DNA from: Symsagittifera roscoffensis
Lineage: Eukaryota > Xenacoelomorpha > Acoela > Convolutidae
DNA: 64,000 nt
Direction: 5' to 3'
Assembly: GCF_963678635.1 (NCBI RefSeq)
Contig: NC_087062.1
Coordinates: 48,642,552-48,706,551, forward strand
Shown here: positions 49,501 through 59,110 of the stretch, in pieces
Layout of the letters: each line of letters opens with the position of its first letter
Position numbering within the stretch: position 1 is the first letter of the stretch
Translations under genes and position numbers: made by a program
The notes under the pieces: model-generated
Databases searched by the model: none
Told to the model about the DNA's origin: nothing
The model's input: the letters and a program-made list of their open reading frames with translations, nothing else

Positions 49501-51948
49501 GATAATTGGGGGCATCTTAAAAAATATTTGCACTTTAGGCCAAATGATCATGGGTCTTTTGCTCTTTAGGCTAATTTGATATTTTTGGTTGGAGGGTTTT
49601 TGAGGTCTGAGTTGGGAAAATGTTGTTGGGGTGGTAGTTGATCAGCAATTTTGAAAGGGTATTTGAGTTTTTTATCGAGAAGATTTATGTTTGTTATAAT
49701 CTTCTTCAAGGAAAAGAATTAAAATGATAGTTGCTAAATCGAAAGTGACGATTACCTTTTTTATACATTTGCACATTGTCATGATGAGGGATGTTAAAAA
49801 TGACGGAAAAATTATGAATAGTAGAAAACTATCAATTCTACTAAAAATGCTTCGAAACATTTAAATAAACTTTAAAGTTTTTCGTACCTCTAGAGGTGAT
49901 CAAAGATTTGGGAAAGTTGGCAATATATTTGGAATAGGGAGTAGAAAATTAAAAGAAGATTGCAAAAAATTATGAAAAAATTAATTGGGTTTCAAAAGTT
50001 TCAGCTAAAAAAATGATAGAAAACTTAAGGATATTAGAATACTTTAAGAGAAGGTTTGAAGTTATTTGTTAAAAATTGTTGACTGTTATCGTGAAAAACA
50101 TTTGAGAAAAGATTCGTTTCGTCGAATATTTTTTTAAAAGTTTTTGGGGCTAAATTCAAGTGTGATCGGATTATTTAGTGATTTTTTGACAAGTGGGTTG
50201 AGTTTTGTCAAATATTGTTGAGGGGTTATTTTAATGTATTTGGGAGGTCTTCATAGTTTTGTTTTTATTTTGGGGATAATTGGGGGCATCTTAAAAAATA
50301 TTTGCACTTTAAGCCAAATGATCATGTGTCTTTTGCTCTTTAGGCTAATTTGCTATTTTTGGTTGGAGGGTTTTTGAGGTCTGAGTTGGGGAAATGTTGT
50401 TGGGGTGGTGGTTGATCAGCAATTTTGAAAGGTTACTTGAGTTTTTTATCGAGAAGATTTAAGTTTGTTATAATCTTCTTCAAGGAAAAGAATTAAAATG
50501 ATAGTTGCTAAATCGAAAGTGACGATTACCTTTTTTATACATTTGCACATTGTCATGATGAGGGATGTTAAAAATGACGGAAAAATTATGTATAGTAGAA
50601 AACGATCAGTTGTACTAAAAATGCTTCGAAACATTTAAATAAACTTAAAAGTTTTTCGTACCTCTAGAGGTGATCAAAGATTTGGGAAAGTTGGCAATAT
50701 ATTTGGAATAGGGAGTAGAAAATTAAAAAAAGATTGCAAAAAATTATGAAAAAAATAATTGGGTTTCAAAAGTTTCAGCTAAAAAAATGATAGAAAACTT
50801 AAGGATATTAGAATATTTTAAGAGAAGGTTTGAAGTTATTTGTTTAAAATTGTTGACTGTTATCGTGAAAAACATTTGAGAAAAGATTCGTTTCGTCGAA
50901 TATTTTTTAAAAAGTTTTTGGGGCTAAATTCAAGTGTGATCGGATTATTTAGTGATTTTTTGACAAGTGGGTTGAGTTTTGTCAAATATTGTTGAGGGGT
51001 TATTTTAGTGTATTTGGGAGGTCTTCATAGTTTTGTTTTTATTTTGGGGATAATTGGGGGCATCTTAAAAAATATTTGCACTTTAGGCCAAATGATCATG
51101 TGTCTTTTGCTCTTTAGGCTAATTTGCTATTTTTGGTTGGAGGGTTTTTGAGGTCTGAGTTGGGAAAATGTTGTTGGGGTGGTGGTTGATCAGCAATTTT
51201 GAAAGGGTATTTGAGTTTTTTATCGAGAAGATTTATGTTTGTTATAATCTTCTTCAAGGAAAAGAATTAAAATGATAGTTGCTAAATCGAAAGTGACGAT
51301 TACCTTTTTTATACATTTGCACATTGTCATGATGAGGGATGTTAAAAATGACGGAAAAATTATGAATAGTAGAAAACGATCAGTTCTACTAAAAATGCTT
51401 CGAAACATTTAAATAAACTTTAAAGTTTTTCGTACCTCTAGAGGTGATCAAAGATTTGGGAAAGTTGGCAATATATTTGGAATAGGGAGTAGAAAATTAA
51501 AAAAAGATTGCAAAAATTATGAAAAAAATAATTGGGTTTCAAAGGTTTCAGCTAAAAAAATGATAGAAAACTTAAGGATATTAGAATATTTTAAGAGAAG
51601 GTTTGAAGTTATTTGTTTAAAATTGTTGACTGTTATCGTGAAAAACATTTGAGAAATGATTCGTTTCGTCGAATCTTTTTTTGAAGTTTTTGGGGCTAAA
51701 TTCAAGTGTGATCGGATTATTTAGTGATTTTTTTGACAAGTGGGTTGAGTTTTGTCAAATATTGTTGAGGGGTTATTTTAATGTATTTGGGAGGTCTTCA
51801 TAGTTATGTTTTTATTTTGGGGATAATTGGGGGCATCTTAAAAAATATTTGCACTTTAGGCCAAATGATCATGTGTCTTTTGCTCTTTAGGCTAATTTGC
51901 TATTTTTGGTTGGAAGGTTTTTGAGGTCTGAGTTGGGAAAATGTTGTT
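46537..51948. repeat. Seven tandem copies of a ~773-bp unit between pol and env
   Basis: GATCAGCAATTTTGAAAGG starts at 46550, 47322, 48094, 48868, 49640, 50414 and 51188, so units are 772-774 bp. The last unit ends near 51948, about 12 bp short, where unrelated sequence starts (TTTATCTTTGTACTAC). Copies look above 95% identical by eye. Two subtypes alternate. Copies 1, 3 and 5 have AAACTATCA and AAAAGAAGATTGC; copies 2, 4 and 6 have AAACGATCA and AAAAAAAGATTGC. Copy 7 starts like the first type and continues like the second. On the env side the first unit joins the proline-rich coding region without a break. Confidence 0.97.
47354..51408 (-). CDS. 62-aa membrane-type small ORF repeated in each array unit
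   Basis: The same minus-strand frame occurs at 47354-47542, 48126-48314, 48900-49088, 49672-49860, 50446-50634 and 51220-51408. In copy 1 (about 46580-46770) it is broken by one extra T in GGATGTTTAAAATG. The product has a basic N-terminus, a hydrophobic segment at residues 13-29 (LLFIIFPSFLTSLIM), Cys at 31 and a second hydrophobic segment at 36-50 (VIVTFDLATIILILFLEED), with a charged end. Copies differ at only a few residues (R/S/T/I near position 8-11, F/Y at 15, H/L at 57). A second frame of 79 aa (47652-47891 and 49198-49437; 62 aa at 51517-51705) is less regular. Recent array spread alone could explain the conservation, so coding is uncertain. Confidence 0.25.
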
Positions 51949-52134
51949 TATCTTTGTACTACTTGATAGAGAGGGTTGTAATATTGAAGTAGTGTTTATT
52001 TTAGTTTTCAATTTTCAGCAGGTTGCTCATTTTTGACCTGGAGGTCTTGAAGTTATAGTTATAGATATGCCTGGAGATTAATATCTGTCGGCTAATAATG
52101 TTGCGCTGGTTTTAATAAGGTGATGAATGTGAGT
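51949..52134. other. Spacer between array and pol 3' end
   Basis: Unique AT-rich sequence with no frame or repeat noticed. Confidence 0.4.
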
Positions 52135-53080
52135 GAACTCTATTGGCTGATTTTGAACTAGAAATTTTCAAGTGTGTTCTCAGCATGTCATTACGAAAAA
52201 GTGAAAATTCAAAATGACTTAAAGAATCTTAATATTGAATTTAAAGCTGTTTTTGAAATATTTTAGGTTGTGGGATGAATGTTTTATAATTTTTTCGTGG
52301 CTGACTTCTAAGTCGCGATGATTCCCTTTTGTTCACATTTTTCTTGAAGATCTTGTGGTAAAATATTTTCTGTCATTTTTGTATTTTTTCTTTCTTTTTG
52401 AGGTATTTTTATTTCTGGTGTATTAGATGGTTGGGGGGCTATATTTTTTTGTTGTGTAGTTTTTTGATTTCTTGTTTTATTGGTGTTTTGATTTTGTTCT
52501 ATTTTCAGATTGTCTTGTATAATTTGTAAGCCTGTGAAAGAATATAATTGAGTTAATTCGCGAAGTGCATATTCTTTTGGATAATAAGGTAATAGAATGT
52601 TTCGATTGGCTGAACTAGAATTGTTCAAGTGTGTTTTCAACATGTCATTACGAAAAAGTGAAAATTCAAAATGACTAAAAGAATCATAATATTGAATTTA
52701 AAGCTGTTTTTGAAATTCAACTTTCTTTAATATTTTAGATTGTGGGATGAATGTTTTATAATTTTTTCGTGGCTGACTTCTAAGTCGCAATGATTCCCTT
52801 TTGTTCACACTTTTCTTGAAGATCTTGTGGTAAAATTTTTCTGTCATTTTGTATTTTTTCTTTCTTTTTGAGGTATTTTTATTTCTGGTGTATGAGATGG
52901 TTGAGGGCTATATTTTTTGTTGTGTTGTTTTTTGATTTCTTGTTTTATCGGTGTTTTGAGTTTGTTCTTTTTTCAGATTGTTTTGTATAATTTGTAAGCC
53001 TGTGAAAGAGTATAATTGAGTTAATTCGCGAAGTGCGTATTCTTTTGGATAATAAAGTAATAGAATGTTTCGAAGTTGAA
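52135..53080 (-). repeat. Tandem duplication of the pol 3' end (~470 bp, two copies)
   Basis: 52135-52602 and 52603-53080 match almost base for base, including TCAAGTGTGTT.TCA.CATGTC, TTCGTGGCTGACTTCTAAGT, TGTTCACA.TTTTCTTGAAGA and ATTCTTTTGGATAATAA. The second copy belongs to the integrase C-terminus. The first yields the separate 111-residue frame 52308-52643, which has the same YYPKEYALRELTQLYSFTG string. One copy has an extra ~14 bp (AATTCAACTTTCTT). Confidence 0.92.
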
Positions 53081-53549
53081 CAATTTCTTTCTTACTGGAG
53101 TCAGTAAATTTATATGTTACTTCAGTGTGTTTATCAATTATTTGATATGGTCCTTTTTGGAGTGGTTGCAATTTTTTAAAAATTCCTTTTTGTGTAGCGA
53201 ATTTTGGGATTAAAACAAATGTTTCGATTTTTGAATCTGTTGCTGGCGAAAAGCCCGAATTGATTTGGTTACTTATGTTTTGTCTTTGTAACAACTTCTT
53301 TGTCATTTTGGTATATTTCACTATGCTTTTATCTCTATTTAAAATCCATTCGGTATGTGTGCCGGAAGCTAATTTTAAAATTTGTGGATGATGAAAGTTA
53401 TCTTCATCATGCGTATGTGGTAGATTAAAACATTTTGAATCTTGATTTGGTTGACAATAGCCTTGTGGATTTTTATGAGCATTTGCTGTGAACATTATTG
53501 GTTTTCTAGGTTTTTGATTAAATACAATTTCGTATGGTGACATTACCAA
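52908..53549 (-). pseudogene. Integrase C-terminal domain and pol tail (213 aa frame)
   Basis: Starts in frame with MSPYEIVFNQKPRKP, the region after the catalytic core of Ty3 integrases (the SPYELVFG-like motif). Residues 125-170 carry KLQPLQKGPYQIIDK and a KEIVQLRN string, corresponding to the GPY/F domain that binds DNA or host chromatin. The K/Q/N-rich tail follows. The frame is shifted by one base relative to the core ORF 53543-53917 near 53550. The tail is duplicated at 52308-52643. Confidence 0.85.
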
Positions 53550-53917
53550 TGTTGTGTAATTTGTGAATTATAAGATAAAGGGAATAATTTTACATCTGCT
53601 GACCATTTGGTATATCGTGTATCATTTCCATTGATGATACATCTAAGGTATTCTTGTAATGAACGATTCATACCTTCGACTAATCCGTTTGTCCAAGGTG
53701 CATGAGATGTACCTGGCTTGTGTTTGATATTATATAAGGGACATAGTGTTATGATTTTTTTATTTATAAATGTTGTGCCGTTGTCTGTGAGAAGTATTTC
53801 GGGTAGTCCGAATTTAGCTATCCAATGTTCGTAAAGTGTTGAATATGCATAAAAAGCATTACAATTTGGTACTTGGTTGAGTGCTACATAGTGTGTAAAA
53901 GCATCAACGATGACCAT
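53543..53917 (-). pseudogene. Integrase catalytic core
   Basis: The D,D-35-E triad can be read: Asp in FDTKGPI (codon at 53963-53965, same frame, upstream of the first Met), Asp in LTDNGTTF (53783-53785) and Glu in LVEGMNRSLQEYL (53675-53677), with exactly 35 residues between the last two. VIVDAFTHY is the conserved strand. All three acidic residues are intact, but the frame is cut off from the zinc-binding part upstream (T10 at 54011-54020) and from the C-terminal domain downstream (about 53550). Cuts and joins element DNA to the host genome in intact relatives. Confidence 0.92.
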
Positions 53918-54180
53918 TATATAGGAGTTTTCTTCGGAAGATGGTGAAATTGGTCCTTTTGTGTCAAATGAAATTGTATGATTAAAACATAGACTTTGTC
54001 CTTTAAAAACTTTTTTTTTTGCGTAATTTGCTTTTGGTTCGGGTAAGGTTTTTTTAATTGACTTTTTATACAGTCGTTACACAAAACTTTGATCCAATTT
54101 GGTGCATTTGGGAAGTAAAAATTTTGTGTAAAATTTGAGTACATTTTTCTGATACTGAATGACTTTTGTATTTAGTGTAT
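53918..54180 (-). pseudogene. Integrase zinc-binding region
   Basis: The frame 53917-54144 contains PNWIKVLCNDCIKSQLKKPY, the C-x-x-C half of the HHCC finger, and the nearby upstream frame has a KSHSVSE string with a His. This is the N-terminal domain that precedes the catalytic core. A run of ten T on the + strand (54011-54020) marks the frame change to the core. Confidence 0.8.
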
Positions 54181-54554
54181 GTGACATATTGAATGCTATT
54201 AGCATCGTATTTAAAGGGAGTTAGGGTACCTTTAAATTGGGTGTTTGATATTCTAAAAGATCTGTGTTTTCATTTATAGTAGTATTGTTAAATTTTCTGA
54301 AATATCGGAGGAGTGTTTTATTTCCTAAGTTTGAGATATTAGCTTTTGCTGGTTTAGTTTTGTACTTGTGCCATGATTTAAGTTGTTGGATAACAGGGTC
54401 AAATTTGGTTTTTTTTGGAGTAATTCTAGGGTAATTTTCTCTGTTGTTAGTATAAAAGTTTTGTCTACTTCTAGTTTTGATAGGGGTATTGCGTCAAGTA
54501 TGTCATGAAGATTGAAAACATGATTTATTGTATGTTTTGAATTTTCAGACTCTG
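54181..54554 (-). pseudogene. Pol connection region with no RNase H motif
   Basis: Coding-like minus-strand sequence (NHVFNLHDILDAIPL near 54490-54535, then L/N/K-rich to about 54330). No RNase H motif of the DGS/DE type was found, and the interval is too short to contain that domain plus the RT thumb. Confidence 0.5.
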
Positions 54555-54790
54555 TTCTTTTTCAATTTTTCAAATTCAGACCACTATAATCCTTCCCCTC
54601 GAACAGGACCCCAGGATTTACTAGTCACACACTATGACTGTGAGGAAAGTGAACAAAAAACATAACACAAATATGCAATAAACCAAGTCACTCAATGTGA
54701 ATCCGAACCACAATCAACCGAAACAGTAAATGTAATAGCAACAATTTACTCAAAAGCACGAGCTACAACGCTAACAAGATACAAAGTATC
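54555..54790 (+). pseudogene. Inverted env N-terminal fragment inside pol
   Basis: The + strand here matches the minus strand of about 45190-45430: CCCAGGATTTACTAGTCACA, CACTATGACTGTGAGGAAAG, CAATGTGAATCCGAACC and TACTCAAAAGCACGAGC correspond in order to the env N-terminal region. The two copies differ at roughly one base in five, so it came from a different or older element copy and was not made by inversion of this one. It carries its own stop (TAA after CAAAAAACA). It occupies the place where the RT thumb and RNase H should be. Confidence 0.88.
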
Positions 54791-54939
54791 AGTTAATTTT
54801 TCTTTTTCTATTAATGGGAAATGGTCTTTTTTGTGTGGTTGTTGTTTATTTTGTTTCTGTTAGGTGTTGTTTTTAATCCAATGTGAATTTGTGATTGCGT
54901 CTTTAGTGATTTGAGTCTTTTGTTTGTGATTGCGAGAAA

Positions 54940-55640
54940 ACATCGTCTAAGTATGTGATTGCATTTTTTTTAGTATAAGTGGTTTAACAATTTTACTCAT
55001 AAAGGCTGAAAAAGCTGCTGGTCCTATGGATATTCCATAGAATAACCTATTGAATTCGTTTTGATGATTTCCAATAACAAATTGTGTCAATTGTCGCGAC
55101 TGTTCGTCTAAGGGCATTTGATTATATGCACTATTCATATCTGCGTTTTTGAAATGTTTACCATTTACTTTTGTTAGGATTACTTGAATGGGTTCATTAG
55201 GCCAATTACATTTAGATTCGTCAATGAGTGAATTGAGATATCTAGCGTCTAGAACTGTTTTTACTGATTCTAGTGATTTTAGTGATTTTAGTGATCCTTT
55301 GGCTAGAATAATAACTGGGTTTATAAAGGTATTTCCTTTTGGTCGTTCTACTTTATTTACTGGAGATATAATTTCATATTGTTCAAAAATGTCAAGTAGT
55401 CTATTGACTTTATCAAGTAAAAGAATTGGTGCTTTACTTGCTCTTTGTTTTTTGATAACTGCGCCAGGTTTCAAAGGTAGATGTAGTGGTGAATTTTTTT
55501 TCCAACATCAAATTTAGATGTTGCGTAAACTGGTGGGTATTTTAACAAAAAATTAGCTAATTTTTCAAATTCGTTCTGTGTTATTTGAGAGTGTTGAAAA
55601 TTAAACATTGTTAAGAACTTCTTTTGTTCTGCTGTGTAAT
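54940..55640 (-). pseudogene. Reverse transcriptase
   Basis: The frame 54947-55474 (175 aa) shows KGNTFINPVIILAKG, TVLDARYLNSLIDES, FKNADMNSAYNQMPL (fingers and palm, with the catalytic-site Asp in NADMNSAY) and FNRLFYGISIGPAAFSAFM. The YLDD catalytic motif is at 54942-54953 but in the next frame, after a run of eight T on the + strand (54964-54971). Upstream, KYPPVYATSKFDVGK is read in another frame beyond a second T8 run (55494-55501). The thumb is missing because the inverted env piece follows. Ty3/gypsy type by its IN order and motifs. Confidence 0.92.
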
Positions 55641-56260
55641 GCGATGTTTTAAATGTTGGTTTGAAATAAGGTGTTTTCGTGAAATAGTCTGTATTCCTTT
55701 CTTTGTTACTTATTATGTTGTTTATTGATAATTCTTCATCAAGAATTGTTGATTGGCTTATGTCTAGTAGTTGTAATATATTGTTGACTCGATATGCTAC
55801 TTCTTCTGTGGGGATATTTGTTGCATTTGTTTCAAAATATCCTAAGAGTTCTAAAAGTAGTGTTATTTGGTTTGGTGAATTGTTGTATACATGTAAGGAA
55901 ATAATATCGGAGTTTGATTCTTTTATGGATGAGATTGTTACTCAAAAAAATTTATGAATTGGTCTAAAATCACGGTCTGACAAGTAGAGATGTTGTTTAT
56001 TTTGTTCTTTATCATATTGATGAACTTATTTGATTGAGAAATTATTTATATATATATGTCCTGATAGTGGTTTCAGATATTTTCGTTCCTGATTCTATAA
56101 AGGATAAATTTTGGAGAAAAATGGTGGTTGTTTATTAATTCTTTGAAAAAATGTTAAAGCTGTGTTTTTCATTTTTGTGTATATATATCTTTTATATGAA
56201 TTTTACTATTTAATATGTTTATTGTTGGCATATGTTTTGTTATAAATGGTATTCCAAGGA
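55641..56260 (-). pseudogene. Pol linker between protease and RT
   Basis: Minus-strand coding character continues without obvious domains to about 55990 (NNILQLLDISQSTILDEE and similar), then becomes broken near 56000-56260, where short AT repeats (TATATATATA at 56047) occur. Confidence 0.45.
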
Positions 56261-56530
56261 TATTTTGTTTTATGTCCGTTATTGTTTAGACGGTTTGTTA
56301 AGGAGTTTGTTTTGTTCCATTGTTCTAGTGCGAACAAGGAAAAGTTGGATTTTTCCATAGTTTGTTAATGCTGGGCCTTGTGCTGCTGCTAGTTTACTAG
56401 TTATATTTAAGGGTATTAATTTTGGATAGAGAATTTGAATTTCGGTCCAAGTGGGAATATTAATGATACTTGATTCTGCTCCTCAGTCAAATAAAAAGTC
56501 TATTTCAAGATCCGGTGGTTGAAATTCTTA
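56261..56530 (-). pseudogene. Retroviral-type aspartic protease
   Basis: The minus strand reads DLEIDFLFD, a TGA stop (56483-56485), then GAESSIINIPTWTEIQ. This is the D-(S/T)-G-A active-site loop of retropepsins with the middle residue replaced by a stop. A second stop (TAA at 56526-56528) precedes it, ending the frame 56528-56812. Only the N-terminal half of the protease fold is recognisable. Confidence 0.75.
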
Positions 56531-57640
56531 ATTTTTTGGAGTTTCTAAAAGAAATGGAATTGTCCAAAATTTTTCTTGTGGTGATTCTTTTTGTATGTTT
56601 TGATAAATGTGGTTTGTATTTAAACATTGTTTTTCTTCTTTTTCGGGTTTGATTAGAGTGTTAATTTTATTTACTTCTTGCACTGCTGGTATATTATTAC
56701 TTATAGTTCTAGTGGAACAATTGTGGAGAAGTTTCAATTGATTTTCATAGATATGTGAATGAAAAATTTGTTCATAAATAACGGGTTCATAGTCATTTTC
56801 AACTTTAATCATTTAATTGAGATGGTGTTATCTGTATCGCTTTCGCTGTCTGTTGATTCACAATTAATGTGATTTAATTGTAATTCAGTAATTTCCGTAT
56901 TATCAATAATAGATACCAGGAGGGTCTGAATTTGTTTCTTCAGTTGCTTGTACTTGATTAATTTGCCTTTGGTGTTTTGGTGTGTTGCTCCTATACCTAT
57001 TGTGGTAATCGCGGTAACAGTTGTTTATTCGATAAGGGGATTGGGAATAATTTCTTTGTCGATTATTGTAATGTGAATTCCTATTTTGTGAATTATCTCG
57101 TGATCTATTTTGATAGTGATTGTTGTTGAACCTTTGATTGTTTGATCTGTTGTTTGATTTATTCCTTGATCTGTGGTTTTGATAATATTGGTTTCGATTA
57201 TTTGAATAGCTCCTATTTCTATTGTTAGAACAATTCCTATTTCTAATATAAGATGAGTTGTTTCTTGATCTGTTGTTTGAATAGTGTCTATTCTTAGAGT
57301 TTGAATGGGACCTGTTATCAAACGAATATTCTGTTCTGTTCGAACTTGATCGTGAATAGTTGTTTCGATACTGATCTTTTCGACTATTTGATCGACTTTA
57401 TCTATTTTGTGAAAAATTTCGTGAATTTCTTTGTTCTGGTGATCTGACTCAAAAACTATAGTTAAAAGGTGATTGATTTCTTGAATAATTGGAATTATTT
57501 GGGAGTGGTTTCCCAGAGCTATTATTACCGTGAACTTTTTTTTGGTAAATTTTGATCTTTTTTCATGTATTGATAAAATGATTTATTTGGTTTTTTATAC
57601 TTTTTTGCTATATTTTGGTTTTCTTGCTGTTTTTGTCGAC
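56528..57640 (-). pseudogene. Gag C-terminal and gag-protease linker
   Basis: 57025-57321 encodes, in one frame, an asparagine/arginine/serine/tyrosine repeat-like tail (NNRNQYYQNHRSRNKSNN in the frame next to the longest ORF), as in nucleic-acid-binding tails of Gag. The longest frame here (98 aa, I/T-rich) is probably its shadow. 56528-56812 is a 94-residue D/E/N/K-rich frame directly upstream of the protease and in the same frame as it. Confidence 0.55.
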
Positions 57641-57659
57641 ACTTGGCAATGCTGTGTCC

Positions 57660-58076
57660 CTATCGACTGCAATAATTACACCATTTTTTGAAAAATGGTT
57701 TGCCTTTAAAATTTGGATTTTTCTCATAGATGTTCAAAATTTCACTGATTTTTTCTAATAAATCTACGTCTGAACCCTGGATGTTCTTTATGTGTGTAGT
57801 ATTTGTTTGGATTCGATTAACGTATTGTAGTTTAAGGTTCTCTGTTTCTTCAAGTTTCATTGTGATTTCAGCTTGTTCTAATTTATCAACTAGTTTTCTA
57901 AGATCTAAATCTGGTTCTAGAATTGAGGAGGGATGTGATGCTCTCTTTTTGATTGCTACTTTCCTTAATTGAGGTGTTAGAGTCATCATTAAGATTTCTG
58001 TCATTTTTGTGTTTTTGTAATCATGAGTTTTATATGAATATGCTTTTCGAACTAGTGTTTCGATTCTAATTGCCAA
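57660..58076 (-). pseudogene. Gag capsid C-terminal region and CCHC zinc knuckle
   Basis: A 138-residue frame, helical and charged (LRKLVDKLEQAEITMKLEE), ending at the zinc knuckle. The codons over 57680-57639 give C-x2-C-x4-H-x4-C, with a TAG stop (57660-57662) in the third position of the x4 stretch. Thus all four zinc ligands are present but the frame is interrupted inside the finger. The knuckle packages element RNA in intact relatives. Confidence 0.85.
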
Positions 58077-58186
58077 TTGTTTGATTGTTTCATTTGGTAA
58101 TCCACAAATTTCATTGCCAAGAACTCTTTGATGTTGTTTGTTTCTTTAGGAATCAAACATTTTTGAAAAATCTTGTGTAAATTTTT

Positions 58187-58690
58187 TCAATCTGATTTTG
58201 TTTCTATAGGTAAAACTGAAAACCATTTTTGAGCTGCGCCATCGAGCGATGTTTGGATCAATGCTGTGCGTCTGTTTATCCAATTTTGGTGAAGTGGTGT
58301 ATTTATTGGTTCAGGTCCTATATTCAAAATTAGATTTGCTGTGACTGCATTTAAATAAGCTTCTACAGAAAATTCAGGGTCTGTGCCTGTGATTACCATT
58401 AATGGTTTATTCGGTGTTGTTGATAATCTACCTATTAGGTATGGATTTATTGTCATTTGCAGTGATTTTGCGGCATTTGGTCTTTGTGAAAAATTTGTTA
58501 GTTGAATTTTTGTTATTTCGTGTTGTTGTAAATATTACGGCAATGGAATTTCATTTTGCATTTGTTTTGGTTGATAAGAATGTGTACTAACAGGGTTTTG
58601 TATCTGCATTGATTGATAGGGTTGTGTACTAGTTGGATTTTGCATTTGTAATTGTTGGTGAGTTTGTTTACTAGCTTGAAATTTGTGGAT
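58187..58690 (-). pseudogene. Gag N-terminal and capsid region
   Basis: The frame 58187-58456 contains DPEFSVEAYLNAV and INRRTALIQTSLDGAAQKWF, the retrotransposon-gag capsid pattern that ends in a conserved AxxW. Upstream to about 58690 the same strand has three Q/N-rich repeats of a PTSTQPYQSMQIQN type. A frameshift near the T6 run at 58182-58187 separates it from the next Gag frame. Confidence 0.8.
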
Positions 58691-58696
58691 AGAAAT

Positions 58697-59083
58697 TTAT
58701 ATTTTGAAATGCATGATTTTGTCGAGGTTCTTGTACACGGTCTTCTCGCGTATAAGGTTGGTAGTAGTCGTCATCGTCTGATGACAAAGGTTGGGTTTAT
58801 AATAAGGTGTTTGTTGTTTATTTCTGATTTGTTGGTAAAATGGGTAATTTTCACTCTTATCTTGTGAAGTATGTGGGTAGTTATGAAAGTTTATTGAATT
58901 TGTTGATGATTGTGGGAATTTTGATTTTTGTGTAAAGAATTGATTATGCGTATTCGTTCGGGGAGGATGAGTAGTTTGCGGACAGTTGACATAATTACAA
59001 TTGTGTTCTGCAAAAATGTTTCCTGTGAACGTTTTCCGTTTTTGCGTTGGTTTCGTCATTGGTCTATACGTCTGATAGTTCAT
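58697..59083 (-). pseudogene. Q/N/T-rich ORF at the Gag N-terminal side (128 aa)
   Basis: A low-complexity, basic, N/Q/T/P-rich frame with two Cys close together (HNCNYVNC). It precedes Gag and could be its N-terminal extension or a separate leader protein. No domain recognised. Confidence 0.35.
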
Positions 59084-59110
59084 ATGTGAATTTTTCGGGG
59101 CAACGGAGAG

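Noticed and set aside
55188..55517. 109-residue + strand frame over the RT region
   Set aside because: Shadow of the reverse transcriptase on the minus strand, whose motifs are clear.
57025..57321. 98-residue I/T-rich minus-strand frame as the real Gag tail
   Set aside because: The neighbouring frame gives an N/R/S-rich tail typical of nucleic-acid-binding proteins, so the I/T-rich frame is likely its shadow.
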